DNA of 5,039 nucleotides, taken from assembly GCA_937988735.1 (NCBI GenBank), contig CALKHQ010000011.1, positions 1 through 5,039 on the forward strand, written 5' to 3'. Position 1 is the stretch's first letter. The number at the start of each line of letters is the position of its first letter. The stretch is from an uncultured Alphaproteobacteria bacterium (GTDB lineage Bacteria > Pseudomonadota > Alphaproteobacteria > CALKHQ01). Of the stretch, positions 1-5,039 are shown piece after piece. The notes beneath the pieces were generated by a model. The model was given only the letters and a program-made list of their open reading frames with translations. It was not told where the DNA came from and made no database searches. The translations under genes were made by a program, and so were the position numbers.

Positions 1-1
1 G

Positions 2-430
2 CAGGTCGCGGCCCTGCTGGCGGCACTGGACGCGACGGAGCCGGTCCCGATGCAGATCGCGCGCCGGCTGGAGCGTGGCGAGTCGCTGCCCGGCTTCGGC
101 CATCCGCTGTACCCGCAGGGCGACGTTCGCGCCCGGCTGCTGCTGGATCGCGTCGCCGCCGCGGCGCCCGGTGCGCCGACGCTGCAGACCGATCGCGCGG
201 TGGTGGCGGCGGCGCGGGAGCTGACCGGGCTCGCGCCCACCATCGACTTCGCGCTGGTCGCCACCGTCCGCGCGCTGGGGCTGACACCCGCCTCCGCGCT
301 GGCGCTGTTCGCCATCGGCCGCGCGATCGGCTGGATCGCCCATGTGCAGGAGCAGTATGCGGAACCGGCGCCGATCCGCCCGCGCGCCCGCTACGCGGGC
401 GACCCGCCGAAGCCGGACACGGCCCGGTAG
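2..430 (+). CDS. Citrate synthase-family protein, C-terminal part (5'-truncated by window edge)
   Basis: The visible 142 residues are the C-terminal part of a citrate synthase fold, which condenses acetyl-CoA (or another acyl-CoA) with oxaloacetate in the cytoplasm. The frame is open from base 2; the first ATG, at position 50, is internal. In visible-fragment numbering, the G-F-G-H-P-L-Y motif carries the catalytic-type His34, T-I-D-F carries the catalytic-type Asp82, and R-A-I-G-W-I-A-H holds the substrate-contacting Arg107. The I-R-P-R motif (Arg126/Arg128) matches the C-terminal arginine region of citrate synthases. The motif spacing is normal, so the active site looks intact. The G-H-P-L-Y-P-x-G-D-x-R-A form is typical of the smaller 'citrate synthase family' paralogues (some with an N-terminal helix-turn-helix) rather than the main GltA, which usually has G-F-G-H-R-V-Y. 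The true substrate (citrate or 2-methylcitrate) cannot be decided. It ends at TAG, 8 bp from the stop of the convergent hydrolase gene. Confidence 0.9.
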   Translation, partial: QVAALLAALDATEPVPMQIARRLERGESLPGFGHPLYPQGDVRARLLLDRVAAAAPGAPTLQTDRAVVAAARELTGLAPTIDFALVATVRALGLTPASALALFAIGRAIGWIAHVQEQYAEPAPIRPRARYAGDPPKPDTAR

Positions 431-460
431 CCGCTGCGCTAACGCTGCGCGTGCCGGGCC
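421..460. terminator. Possible bidirectional hairpin between convergent genes
   Basis: GGCCCGGTA at 421-429 can pair with TGCCGGGCC at 452-460 (7 Watson-Crick GC pairs, then G-U and A-U), leaving a 22-nt loop. The stem overlaps the last codons of both the citrate synthase gene and the convergent hydrolase gene. The 8-bp gap between the stops leaves no room for a separate terminator. There is no T-tract on either side. In DNA this GC-rich such a stem could arise by chance, so this is a weak call. Confidence 0.25.
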
Positions 461-1038
461 TTGATCGCCTGCAGCAGCGGTTTGAACTCGGGCGATGCCG
501 CGTCGCGCAGCCACTCGGTGATCACCATTTCCACCGAGCAGGGGACGATGCCGGCCTGGACGAGCCGCTGGATGGCGATGGCGGTGTCGTCGCGGTGGCG
601 CGCGCCGACCGCGTCCGCGACCACGGCGACGCGGTGGCCGGCATCAGCGAGGCCGAGGGCGGTCTGGGCGACGCAGACGTGGCCCTCCGCGCCGCAGAGA
701 AAGACGGTCCGTCGCCGCCAGGCCTGCATCACCGGGGCGAAGCCCGGCTCGTGCACCGCCGAGAAGTGTGTCTTCTCCACCTTCACCGCATGGCCGAGCA
801 GCCGGTCGAGATCCGGGACCGTGTGCCCGATCTGCTGCGGACAGTGCTCGGTCACCACCGTCGGCACGCCCAGCCGGTGTGCCGCCTCCACCAGCAGCGC
901 CACCGAGCGCAGCAGCCGTCCGGCATCGACCAGAGCCGGCACCAGCCGCTCCTGCACGTCCACCACCAGCAGCGCGGCCGCTGCGGCCGGGACCAGGCGG
1001 CCGCTCGCGCTGTCGTTCAGGGGCGCGGTGTCTGGCAT
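439..1038 (-). CDS. Isochorismatase-family cysteine hydrolase (ISOC1/ISOC2-like)
   Basis: This is a cytoplasmic hydrolase of the isochorismatase-like superfamily (Rossmann-like fold, Asp-Lys-Cys triad), 199 residues from the preferred start; family members are usually 180-210. Numbered from that start, the catalytic Asp27 is in L-L-V-V-D-V-Q-E-R-L, Lys89 in V-E-K-T-H-F-S-A, and Cys122 in G-A-E-G-H-V-C-V-A-Q-T. The T-V-V-T-E-H-C-P-Q-Q-I-G-H-T-V-P-D-L stretch and the C-terminal S-P-E-F-K-P-L-L-Q-A-I-K point to the ISOC1/ISOC2-like subgroup rather than true isochorismatases of siderophore synthesis. Its physiological substrate is generally unknown, and no siderophore or nicotinamide genes lie nearby. 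An upstream in-frame ATG at 1065 would give 208 residues. I prefer the ATG at 1038 because GGAGG at 1051-1047 sits 8 nt before it, whereas the ATGs at 1065 and 1053 lack a good site and the one at 1044 is only 2 nt from it. It converges with the citrate synthase gene and diverges from the AI-2E gene. Confidence 0.92.
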   Translation of the reverse strand: MPDTAPLNDSASGRLVPAAAAALLVVDVQERLVPALVDAGRLLRSVALLVEAAHRLGVPTVVTEHCPQQIGHTVPDLDRLLGHAVKVEKTHFSAVHEPGFAPVMQAWRRRTVFLCGAEGHVCVAQTALGLADAGHRVAVVADAVGARHRDDTAIAIQRLVQAGIVPCSVEMVITEWLRDAASPEFKPLLQAIKARHAQR

Positions 1039-1046
1039 CGGCATGG

Positions 1047-1051
1047 CCTCC
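1047..1051 (-). promoter_or_regulatory. Ribosome binding site deciding the hydrolase start
   Basis: On the minus strand, GGAGG at 1051-1047 is followed by 8 nt and then ATG at 1038-1036. Three other in-frame ATG codons (1065, 1053, 1044) are possible starts, but only the one at 1038 has this perfect Shine-Dalgarno core at normal spacing. Confidence 0.6.
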
Positions 1052-1138
1052 ATGATCGCCGGCATTGCAGTGGTGGCCGATTCGGCATCTTGTTCCGGGC
1101 AGCGCGCCGCGCAGACTCGGCGCGGCGGATCACGGGAC

Positions 1139-1143
1139 GAGGA
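1139..1143 (+). promoter_or_regulatory. Ribosome binding site of the AI-2E family gene
   Basis: GAGGA is followed by 5 nt and then ATG at 1149. It supports that start over the in-frame ATG at 1065, which would add 28 residues rich in Arg/His/Pro that do not look like the family's N-terminus and would overlap the divergent gene's 5' end. Confidence 0.6.
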
Positions 1144-1148
1144 CCGGC

Positions 1149-2318
1149 ATGGCGGCAGGAACGGGCGGACCCTGGACGACGCGACCGATTTTCATCACGG
1201 CTTGCTGGTTCCTCGTCATCACCCTGACGCTGACCGGCCTCATCCTCGGCCGGGATTTCCTGATCCCGCTCGCGGTGGCGCTCATCGTCTGGTACCTGAT
1301 CAACGCGCTGGCCCGCGGGGTGAAGCGCCTCGGCGTCGGCCGGATCACCCTGCCCTACCCGCTGTGCCTCGCGATCTCGGCGCTCGCCATCATCGGCTTC
1401 TTCCTGATCATCGGCAACACCGTCTCGTCGAACATCATCGCGGTGGCGGACTCGGCGCCGACCTACGAGCGCAACCTGCAGCAGCTCATCACCCACACCG
1501 CCGAGTGGCTGGGCATGGCCGAGGCGCCGACCGTCACCTCGCTGATCCGCAGCATCAACCTGGCGGAGGTGGTGCCGCGGATCGCGAGCTCGATCAGCGG
1601 CTTCCTCGCCGACGCGGGCCTGGTTCTGGCCTACATCCTGTTCCTCCTGTTCGAACAGTCGGTGTTCGATCGCAAGCTCAAGCGGTTCATCCACAACCCG
1701 GACCGCGAGGAGCAGGTGCGGACGGTGCTGGCCCGCATCTCGAAGGAAATCGAGACCTACATCTGGATCAAGACGGTCACCAGCGCGATGACCGCGGTGA
1801 TCAGCTATGCGGTGCTGATCATGGTCGGCGTGGATTTCGCCGCCTTCTGGGGGCTGGTGATCTTCCTCCTCGCCTACATCCCGACCATCGGTTCGCTGCT
1901 CGGGATCCTGTTCCCGGCGCTGCTGACCCTGCTCCAGTTCGGCGAGCTCGAGCCGTTCCTGCTGGTCGCGGTGCCGCTGGCGGTGGCGCAGATCATCATC
2001 GGCAATGTGGTCGAGCCCCGGATGATGGGCCGGTCGCTGAACCTTAGCCCGCTGGTGGTCATGGTCTCGCTGGTGCTGTGGAGCGTGATCTGGGGCGTGC
2101 CGGGCGCCTTTCTGTGCGTGCCGATCACGGTGATCTTCATGATCGTCTGCACCTATGTGCCCAGCATGCGCGGGGTCGCGGTGCTGCTGTCCAACGACGG
2201 ATCGCTGGAGACCGTCGAGCGGCCTGCCGGCGCGGCCGCCCGCGGCGCCGCCCGCCCCGGCACCGGTCCGCTGACCCGCCCGCCCGCGGCCGACGGCACG
2301 CCGACCGAGGGCGCCTGA
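1149..2318 (+). CDS. AI-2E/PerM family membrane transporter
   Basis: This 389-residue inner-membrane protein belongs to the AI-2E transporter (PerM, formerly UPF0118) family. Members export small molecules or exchange ions; the AI-2 role of E. coli TqsA is not shared by all, and some are Na+/H+ antiporters. Hydrophobic segments lie at about 14-33, 36-53, 70-90, 151-168, 208-227, 229-245, 248-262, 268-285 and 300-335. Family hallmarks are A-Y-I-P-T-I-G-S-L-L-G at 242-252 and V-E-P-R-M-M-G-R-S-L-N-L-S-P-L-V-V at 288-304, followed by W-G-V-P-G-A at 315-320 and V-P-I-T at 324-327. The weakly hydrophobic section at about 95-150 is the usual soluble insert between the third and fourth hydrophobic segments. 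The last ~35 residues are an Ala/Pro/Gly/Arg-rich tail, probably disordered. The start at 1149 has GAGGA 5 nt upstream and gives a normal family length. No luxS or lsr genes are visible, so the substrate is unknown and an autoinducer role should not be assumed. Confidence 0.93.
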   Translation: MAAGTGGPWTTRPIFITACWFLVITLTLTGLILGRDFLIPLAVALIVWYLINALARGVKRLGVGRITLPYPLCLAISALAIIGFFLIIGNTVSSNIIAVADSAPTYERNLQQLITHTAEWLGMAEAPTVTSLIRSINLAEVVPRIASSISGFLADAGLVLAYILFLLFEQSVFDRKLKRFIHNPDREEQVRTVLARISKEIETYIWIKTVTSAMTAVISYAVLIMVGVDFAAFWGLVIFLLAYIPTIGSLLGILFPALLTLLQFGELEPFLLVAVPLAVAQIIIGNVVEPRMMGRSLNLSPLVVMVSLVLWSVIWGVPGAFLCVPITVIFMIVCTYVPSMRGVAVLLSNDGSLETVERPAGAAARGAARPGTGPLTRPPAADGTPTEGA

Positions 2319-2329
2319 ACGGCGCCCTC
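2307..2329 (+). terminator. Hairpin terminator overlapping the AI-2E gene stop
   Basis: GAGGGCGCC at 2307-2315 and GGCGCCCTC at 2321-2329 form a perfect 9-bp stem with the 5-nt loop TGAAC. The TGA stop codon (2316-2318) is in the loop, so the 5' arm encodes the last three residues. No T-run follows (the next bases are CGCCGGCTCC), so it is not a canonical intrinsic terminator. It may act with Rho, or protect the mRNA 3' end. It would separate this gene from the downstream chemoreceptor. Confidence 0.5.
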
Positions 2330-2353
2330 CGCCGGCTCCGAATTTCCACGGCT

Positions 2354-2369
2354 TCAACGTTGATTTAAC
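2354..2369 (+). promoter_or_regulatory. CtrA-like binding motif and overlapping 10-bp palindrome
   Basis: TCAA at 2354-2357, a 7-nt spacer, and TTAAC at 2365-2369 match the alphaproteobacterial CtrA consensus TTAA-N7-TTAAC with a single mismatch. The first ten bases, TCAACGTTGA (2354-2363), also form a perfect palindrome that could itself be an operator half. The site is about 92 bp before the chemoreceptor start, a sensible distance for transcriptional control. CtrA is known to control motility and chemotaxis genes in several alphaproteobacteria; that it acts here is inference. Confidence 0.35.
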
Positions 2370-2447
2370 TCGCATCCCCGATGCTGGCGCGGCTTCCCAG
2401 TCTGCCGTGCCGGGTCGCGTCCGCGCGTCCGGCTCGCACCGCCGCAC

Positions 2448-2452
2448 AGAGG
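2448..2452 (+). promoter_or_regulatory. Ribosome binding site of the chemoreceptor gene
   Basis: AGAGG is followed by 8 nt and then ATG at 2461. This decides against the in-frame ATG at 2407, which would add 18 Arg/Ser-rich residues and has no comparable site in front. Confidence 0.6.
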
Positions 2453-2460
2453 TTGAGCCC

Positions 2461-4962
2461 ATGTCAGCAAACAGCGCCGCCCCCCCTGGCACCACCGAAC
2501 CCGCCGCAGGGGCGAAATCCCGCAAGGCCCGCGCCACCGGCGGCCTCGTCACCCGCATCTACCTCGGGTTCGGCCTGCTGGTGCTCGTCGTGGGGATCGT
2601 CGGCGGCATCGCCTTCCTCGCCCTCGACCACATGACGGACAGTTTCGCCGACGCCAACGAGACTCGGGCGCTGGTCGACGATTTCGCCCGGTCGCAGGCC
2701 GCGGAGCAGCAGTTCATCATCAACGCCGCCCGCGAGGGCGCCGACATGGCCGCCAATGCCGAGCGGGTCGAGACCGCGATCCGCGAGATGCTGGCGCGGA
2801 TCGACCGGGTGGCCCTGTCGCTCGGCAACAGCAGCCAGCTCGAGGCGATCGCCGCGGCCGCGACCGCCTATGATGCCGCCTTCGGCGAGTACCACGAGCT
2901 TTCGGTCGCCAACGCCGAGATCATGGCCCAGGCGGCCGCCGCGTCCCACGAGGCCGCCACCATGGCCCAGGAGCTGGTCGCCTCGCGCTGGTCGAGCCAT
3001 GCGATGCAGCAGATCCGCGCGGGCCAGGCCAACCAGACCTTCCAGCAGGCGCTGACCCTCGCCACCCAGGCCAACGAGGTGCTGGACCTGATGCAGCAGG
3101 TCCGCACCCACGAGGCCGCGTGGCTGATCACGGGGAACCGCGACCGCTACCAGCAGGCCGTCGATGCCGCCCGCGCGCTGATCGCCGCCACGGAAGACAT
3201 CCGCCTCGCGATCGGGGACGAGAAGAGCGAGGCGCAGCAGCTTGCGACCAGCGTCGTCGTCTCCGCCCGCGGCTATGTTTCCACCATCGAGGCCCTGTCC
3301 GGCCGGCTGCTGGTGATGGCCTATTCGCCGGACGAGCCGCTCGCGCGCGACCTCAACGACATCGCCGCCGAGCTGACCGCCGCCGTCGGCGCGCTGCGCG
3401 ACATCCAGAACGCACGACTGGAGGAGCTGCAGGTCCAGACCGCGGCCGACCGCGCGGAGGAGGCGTCCATGCTGGCGGTGGCGCGGCAGGCGAGCGTGAT
3501 GCTGGCCAACATCGCGTCCGCACGCGCCTACGAGCGCGATCTCGCCGCCACCCGCAACCCGGCCAGCGCCGACGAGATCCGCCGGCTGCTGCGCAGCGTC
3601 CAGACCATCGCCAACGAGATCCTGGTCCAGAACCACCCCGAGTCGGTGCTTATGCAGGTCCGGCTGGTGGTCGATGCCGTCGCCAAGTTCGAAGCCTCGG
3701 TGGATGCGCTGGTGGAGAACATGGCGCAGCAGGACGCGGCCGCCGTCGTCATGGCCGAGGCCGGTGAGACGCTGCGCGAGAACGTCGCCGTGCTGGCCGC
3801 CGAGCAGGAGGCGGCGATGCTGGCCGACAAGAAACTGTCGGTGCTGATCATCGCCGGAGCCATTGCCGGCGCCGTGCTGCTCGCGGTTGCGGTCGCCTTC
3901 GGGCTGGGCCGTGCGATCGGCCGGCCGATCAACCGGATCGTCGCCGACATGGCGCGGCTGTCTGCCGGTGATCTCGAGGTCGAGATCCACGGCGTCGGCC
4001 GCCGCGACGAGATCGGCCGCATCGCATCCGCGCTGCAGGTGTTCAAGGAGACCGCCGTCGAGGCGGCCGCCGCCAGCCGCGCCCGCGAGGCGGATGCAAA
4101 GGCGGCCCGCCAGCGCGCCGAGCACATCGCCGAGCTCACTGCCGCCTTCACCGGTCGCATCCAGACGGTGCTGCAGCAGCTCACCGACGCCGGCACCGCG
4201 CTCCGCGGCACCGCCGACCAGATGAGCGGCATCGCCCGCGAGACCAAGGAGAAGGCGGGTGCAGCCTCGGAGCTCACCGCGCAGACCTCGGCCAACGTCG
4301 GGATGGTGGCGGCGGCGACGGAGGAGCTCTCCGCGTCGATCCAGGAGGTGTCGTCGCAGATCACCCACACCTCCACCCAGGCCGACGGCGCCCGGCTCGA
4401 GGCGGGCCGCGCCAGCAGCACGATCAACGAGCTGCATGCCGGCGCCGCCAAGGTGGGCGAGGTGGTGAAGATCATCTCCGAGATTGCCGAGCAGACCAAC
4501 CTGCTGGCGCTCAACGCCACGATCGAGGCGGCGCGCGCGGGCGATGCCGGCAAGGGCTTCGCCGTGGTCGCCTCCGAGGTGAAGGCGCTGGCGCAGCAGA
4601 CCGCGCGGGCGACCGAGGAGATCGCGGCCCAGATCGCGCAGATCCAGCGGCAGATCACCGAAGCGGTGCCGGTGATCGAGTCGGTGGCACGCACGATCGA
4701 GTCCCTCGCCGAGACCTCGATGCAGGTCGCGTCGAGCGCCGAGGAGCAGAATGCGACCACCCGCGACATCTCCGCCAACGCCGCCAAGGCGGCCGACAAC
4801 ACGCGCGGCGTCACCGAGCAGATGTCGACGCTGGTCGAGGCCGCCAGCCGGGCGAGCGAGGCCGCGGGCGAGGTGCTGCGCGCGGCGGGCGAGCTCGGCC
4901 AGGCCGGCGCCGTGCTGAAGGACGAGATCGACACCTACGTCCGCGACATCGCGGCCGCCTGA
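2461..4962 (+). CDS. Methyl-accepting chemotaxis protein with long periplasmic helical sensor
   Basis: This is an 833-residue transmembrane chemoreceptor that would signal through CheW/CheA to the flagellar motor or another output. After a ~30-residue cytoplasmic Ala/Pro/Lys-rich N-terminus come TM1 (about 34-55), a periplasmic sensor (56-458, ~400 residues), TM2 (459-482), a HAMP domain (about 481-533, with P489 and D-E-I-G at 516-519), a coiled linker, and the MCP signalling hairpin (about 560-833). The hairpin tip is the highly conserved E-Q-T-N-L-L-A-L-N-A-T-I-E-A-A-R-A-G region (677-694), then G-K-G-F-A-V-V-A-S-E-V (697-707). Methylation-type sites A-A-x-x-E-E-x-x-A-S occur at E621/E622 and, in near form, at E761/E762. 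There is no C-terminal N-W-E-T-F-like CheR tether; the D-E-I-D-T-Y-V-R-D-I-A-A-A end is common in alphaproteobacterial receptors. The sensor is nearly all helical and low in Cys, Pro and Gly; it resembles 4HB/HBM-type sensors but is longer than the ~250 residues usual for HBM. Ligand unknown. No che genes are adjacent. Confidence 0.96.
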   Translation: MSANSAAPPGTTEPAAGAKSRKARATGGLVTRIYLGFGLLVLVVGIVGGIAFLALDHMTDSFADANETRALVDDFARSQAAEQQFIINAAREGADMAANAERVETAIREMLARIDRVALSLGNSSQLEAIAAAATAYDAAFGEYHELSVANAEIMAQAAAASHEAATMAQELVASRWSSHAMQQIRAGQANQTFQQALTLATQANEVLDLMQQVRTHEAAWLITGNRDRYQQAVDAARALIAATEDIRLAIGDEKSEAQQLATSVVVSARGYVSTIEALSGRLLVMAYSPDEPLARDLNDIAAELTAAVGALRDIQNARLEELQVQTAADRAEEASMLAVARQASVMLANIASARAYERDLAATRNPASADEIRRLLRSVQTIANEILVQNHPESVLMQVRLVVDAVAKFEASVDALVENMAQQDAAAVVMAEAGETLRENVAVLAAEQEAAMLADKKLSVLIIAGAIAGAVLLAVAVAFGLGRAIGRPINRIVADMARLSAGDLEVEIHGVGRRDEIGRIASALQVFKETAVEAAAASRAREADAKAARQRAEHIAELTAAFTGRIQTVLQQLTDAGTALRGTADQMSGIARETKEKAGAASELTAQTSANVGMVAAATEELSASIQEVSSQITHTSTQADGARLEAGRASSTINELHAGAAKVGEVVKIISEIAEQTNLLALNATIEAARAGDAGKGFAVVASEVKALAQQTARATEEIAAQIAQIQRQITEAVPVIESVARTIESLAETSMQVASSAEEQNATTRDISANAAKAADNTRGVTEQMSTLVEAASRASEAAGEVLRAAGELGQAGAVLKDEIDTYVRDIAAA

Positions 4963-5039
4963 GAACGGCCCCGGCCCGCCCCTCGGTTTACAAAATGTCA
5001 CCAACCGGGGGCGCGGACCGGGGCATTCGCTAAGCATGG
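4963..5039 (+). other. Non-coding 3' region after the chemoreceptor
   Basis: These 77 bp after the stop are dominated by a nested hairpin. Its loop is AT-rich (TACAAAATGTCACC), unlike its surroundings. The last four bases are ATGG, which could begin another plus-strand gene, but no clear Shine-Dalgarno precedes it and the window stops there. No gene is called. Confidence 0.5.
4968..5024 (+). terminator. Large nested hairpin, likely terminator of the chemoreceptor gene
   Basis: The outer stem pairs GCCCCGG (4968-4974) with CCGGGGC (5018-5024), 7 bp. Inside it, CGCCCC-T-CGGTT (4977-4988) pairs with AACCGGGGGCG (5003-5013), 11 bp with one bulged T at 4983, leaving a 14-nt loop. The stems are separated by a small internal loop (CC against CGGA). 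It starts 6 nt after the stop codon. No T-run follows, so termination would be non-canonical; a role in mRNA stability, or as a leader structure of a downstream gene, is also possible. Confidence 0.5.

Larger units (their letters stand above)
1039..1148. promoter_or_regulatory. Divergent intergenic region (hydrolase / AI-2E transporter)
   Basis: These 110 bp separate the divergent starts and must hold the promoters of both genes if each has its own. I see no convincing -35/-10 pair on either strand. The one structured element is an inverted repeat, CGCGCCG at 1103-1109 and CGGCGCG at 1118-1124, with an 8-nt spacer. It lies about 25 bp before the AI-2E start. It could be an operator or a leader hairpin, but 7-bp G/C repeats are common by chance in such DNA. 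Confidence 0.35.
2319..2460 (+). promoter_or_regulatory. Upstream region of the chemoreceptor gene
   Basis: This 142-bp non-coding gap contains the 3' arm of the preceding hairpin, then an AT-richer patch at about 2340-2370 that stands out from the surrounding DNA, then GC-rich leader up to the ribosome binding site. The patch holds the palindrome TCAACGTTGA and a CtrA-like motif. I see no convincing sigma70 -35/-10 pair and no sigma28-type motility promoter. The promoter most likely lies in or next to the AT-rich patch, which would give a leader of roughly 60-90 nt. Confidence 0.4.

Noticed and set aside
432..450. Direct repeat CGCTGCGC at 432-439 and 443-450
   Set aside because: Eight bases of G/C-rich sequence at a gene junction; too short to be meaningful in this composition.
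1090..1117. Possible -35/-10 pair TTGTTC-N16-CAGACT before the AI-2E gene
   Set aside because: Only about half of the positions match each consensus hexamer; not distinguishable from chance.
1065..1148. Extended N-terminus for the AI-2E protein from the ATG at 1065
   Set aside because: The 28 extra residues lack family character and the ATG has no ribosome binding site, whereas the ATG at 1149 has GAGGA 5 nt upstream.
451..1227. 258-codon plus-strand open frame
   Set aside because: Antisense shadow of the hydrolase gene with Arg/His-rich composition.
461..2047. 528-codon plus-strand open frame
   Set aside because: It runs antisense to the hydrolase and out of frame through the AI-2E gene; its composition (Ser/Thr/Arg, then Arg/His/Pro) is not protein-like and no family is recognisable.
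2407..2460. Extended N-terminus for the chemoreceptor from the ATG at 2407
   Set aside because: No Shine-Dalgarno for this codon; AGAGG sits 8 nt before the ATG at 2461, and the added residues are Arg/Ser-rich without purpose.
1017..2558. 513-codon minus-strand open frame over the AI-2E gene
   Set aside because: Arg/Asp/His/Gln-rich, low-complexity translation lying antisense to a recognisable membrane protein; a codon-bias shadow.
3528..4934. 468-codon minus-strand open frame rich in Ser/Ala
   Set aside because: Antisense to the conserved HAMP and signalling regions of the chemoreceptor; the Ser/Ala richness is the complement of GC-rich Ala/Glu/Arg codons.
2464..5037. 857-codon open frame on the minus strand opposite the chemoreceptor
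   Set aside because: It is the reverse-strand shadow of a very GC-rich gene. Its translation is low-complexity Gly/Arg/Leu/Asp/His-rich with no domain, while the plus strand encodes a full chemoreceptor.

Overview
The window is very GC-rich with strong G/C preference at third codon positions. The protein signatures are alphaproteobacterial: a chemoreceptor ending in a D-x-(F/Y)-x-x-x-I-x-A-A type tail, and a citrate synthase-family protein with the L-P-G-F-G-H-P-L-Y-P motif. A Rhodospirillales/Acetobacterales-like organism is plausible. This is inferred from sequence style only; no marker gene is present to fix the taxon.

Layout. (1) Positions 2-430, plus strand: C-terminal part of a citrate synthase-family enzyme, cut by the left edge. 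(2) Positions 439-1038, minus strand: an isochorismatase-family cysteine hydrolase, convergent with the citrate synthase and separated from it by only 8 bp. (3) Positions 1039-1148: a 110-bp divergent gap holding the leaders of genes 2 and 4. (4) Positions 1149-2318, plus strand: an AI-2E/PerM-family membrane protein whose stop codon lies in the loop of a perfect 9-bp hairpin. (5) Positions 2319-2460: a 142-bp leader containing an AT-rich patch that resembles a CtrA box. (6) Positions 2461-4962, plus strand: a transmembrane methyl-accepting chemotaxis protein with an unusually long (~400-residue) periplasmic sensor. (7) Positions 4963-5039: a non-coding tail with a large nested hairpin.

The four genes do not form an obvious pathway. 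The citrate synthase and the hydrolase converge, the hydrolase and the AI-2E protein diverge, and the AI-2E protein and the chemoreceptor are co-directional but separated by a probable terminator and a long leader. The chemoreceptor is an orphan here, with no cheA/cheW/cheR/cheB beside it, so it probably feeds arrays encoded elsewhere.

I see no mobile element, CRISPR array, tRNA or rRNA, and no clear new multi-gene system. The points most worth a second look are the apparent three-fold pseudo-repeat in the chemoreceptor sensor (period about 137 residues), the CtrA-like site upstream of it, and the nested hairpin after it.
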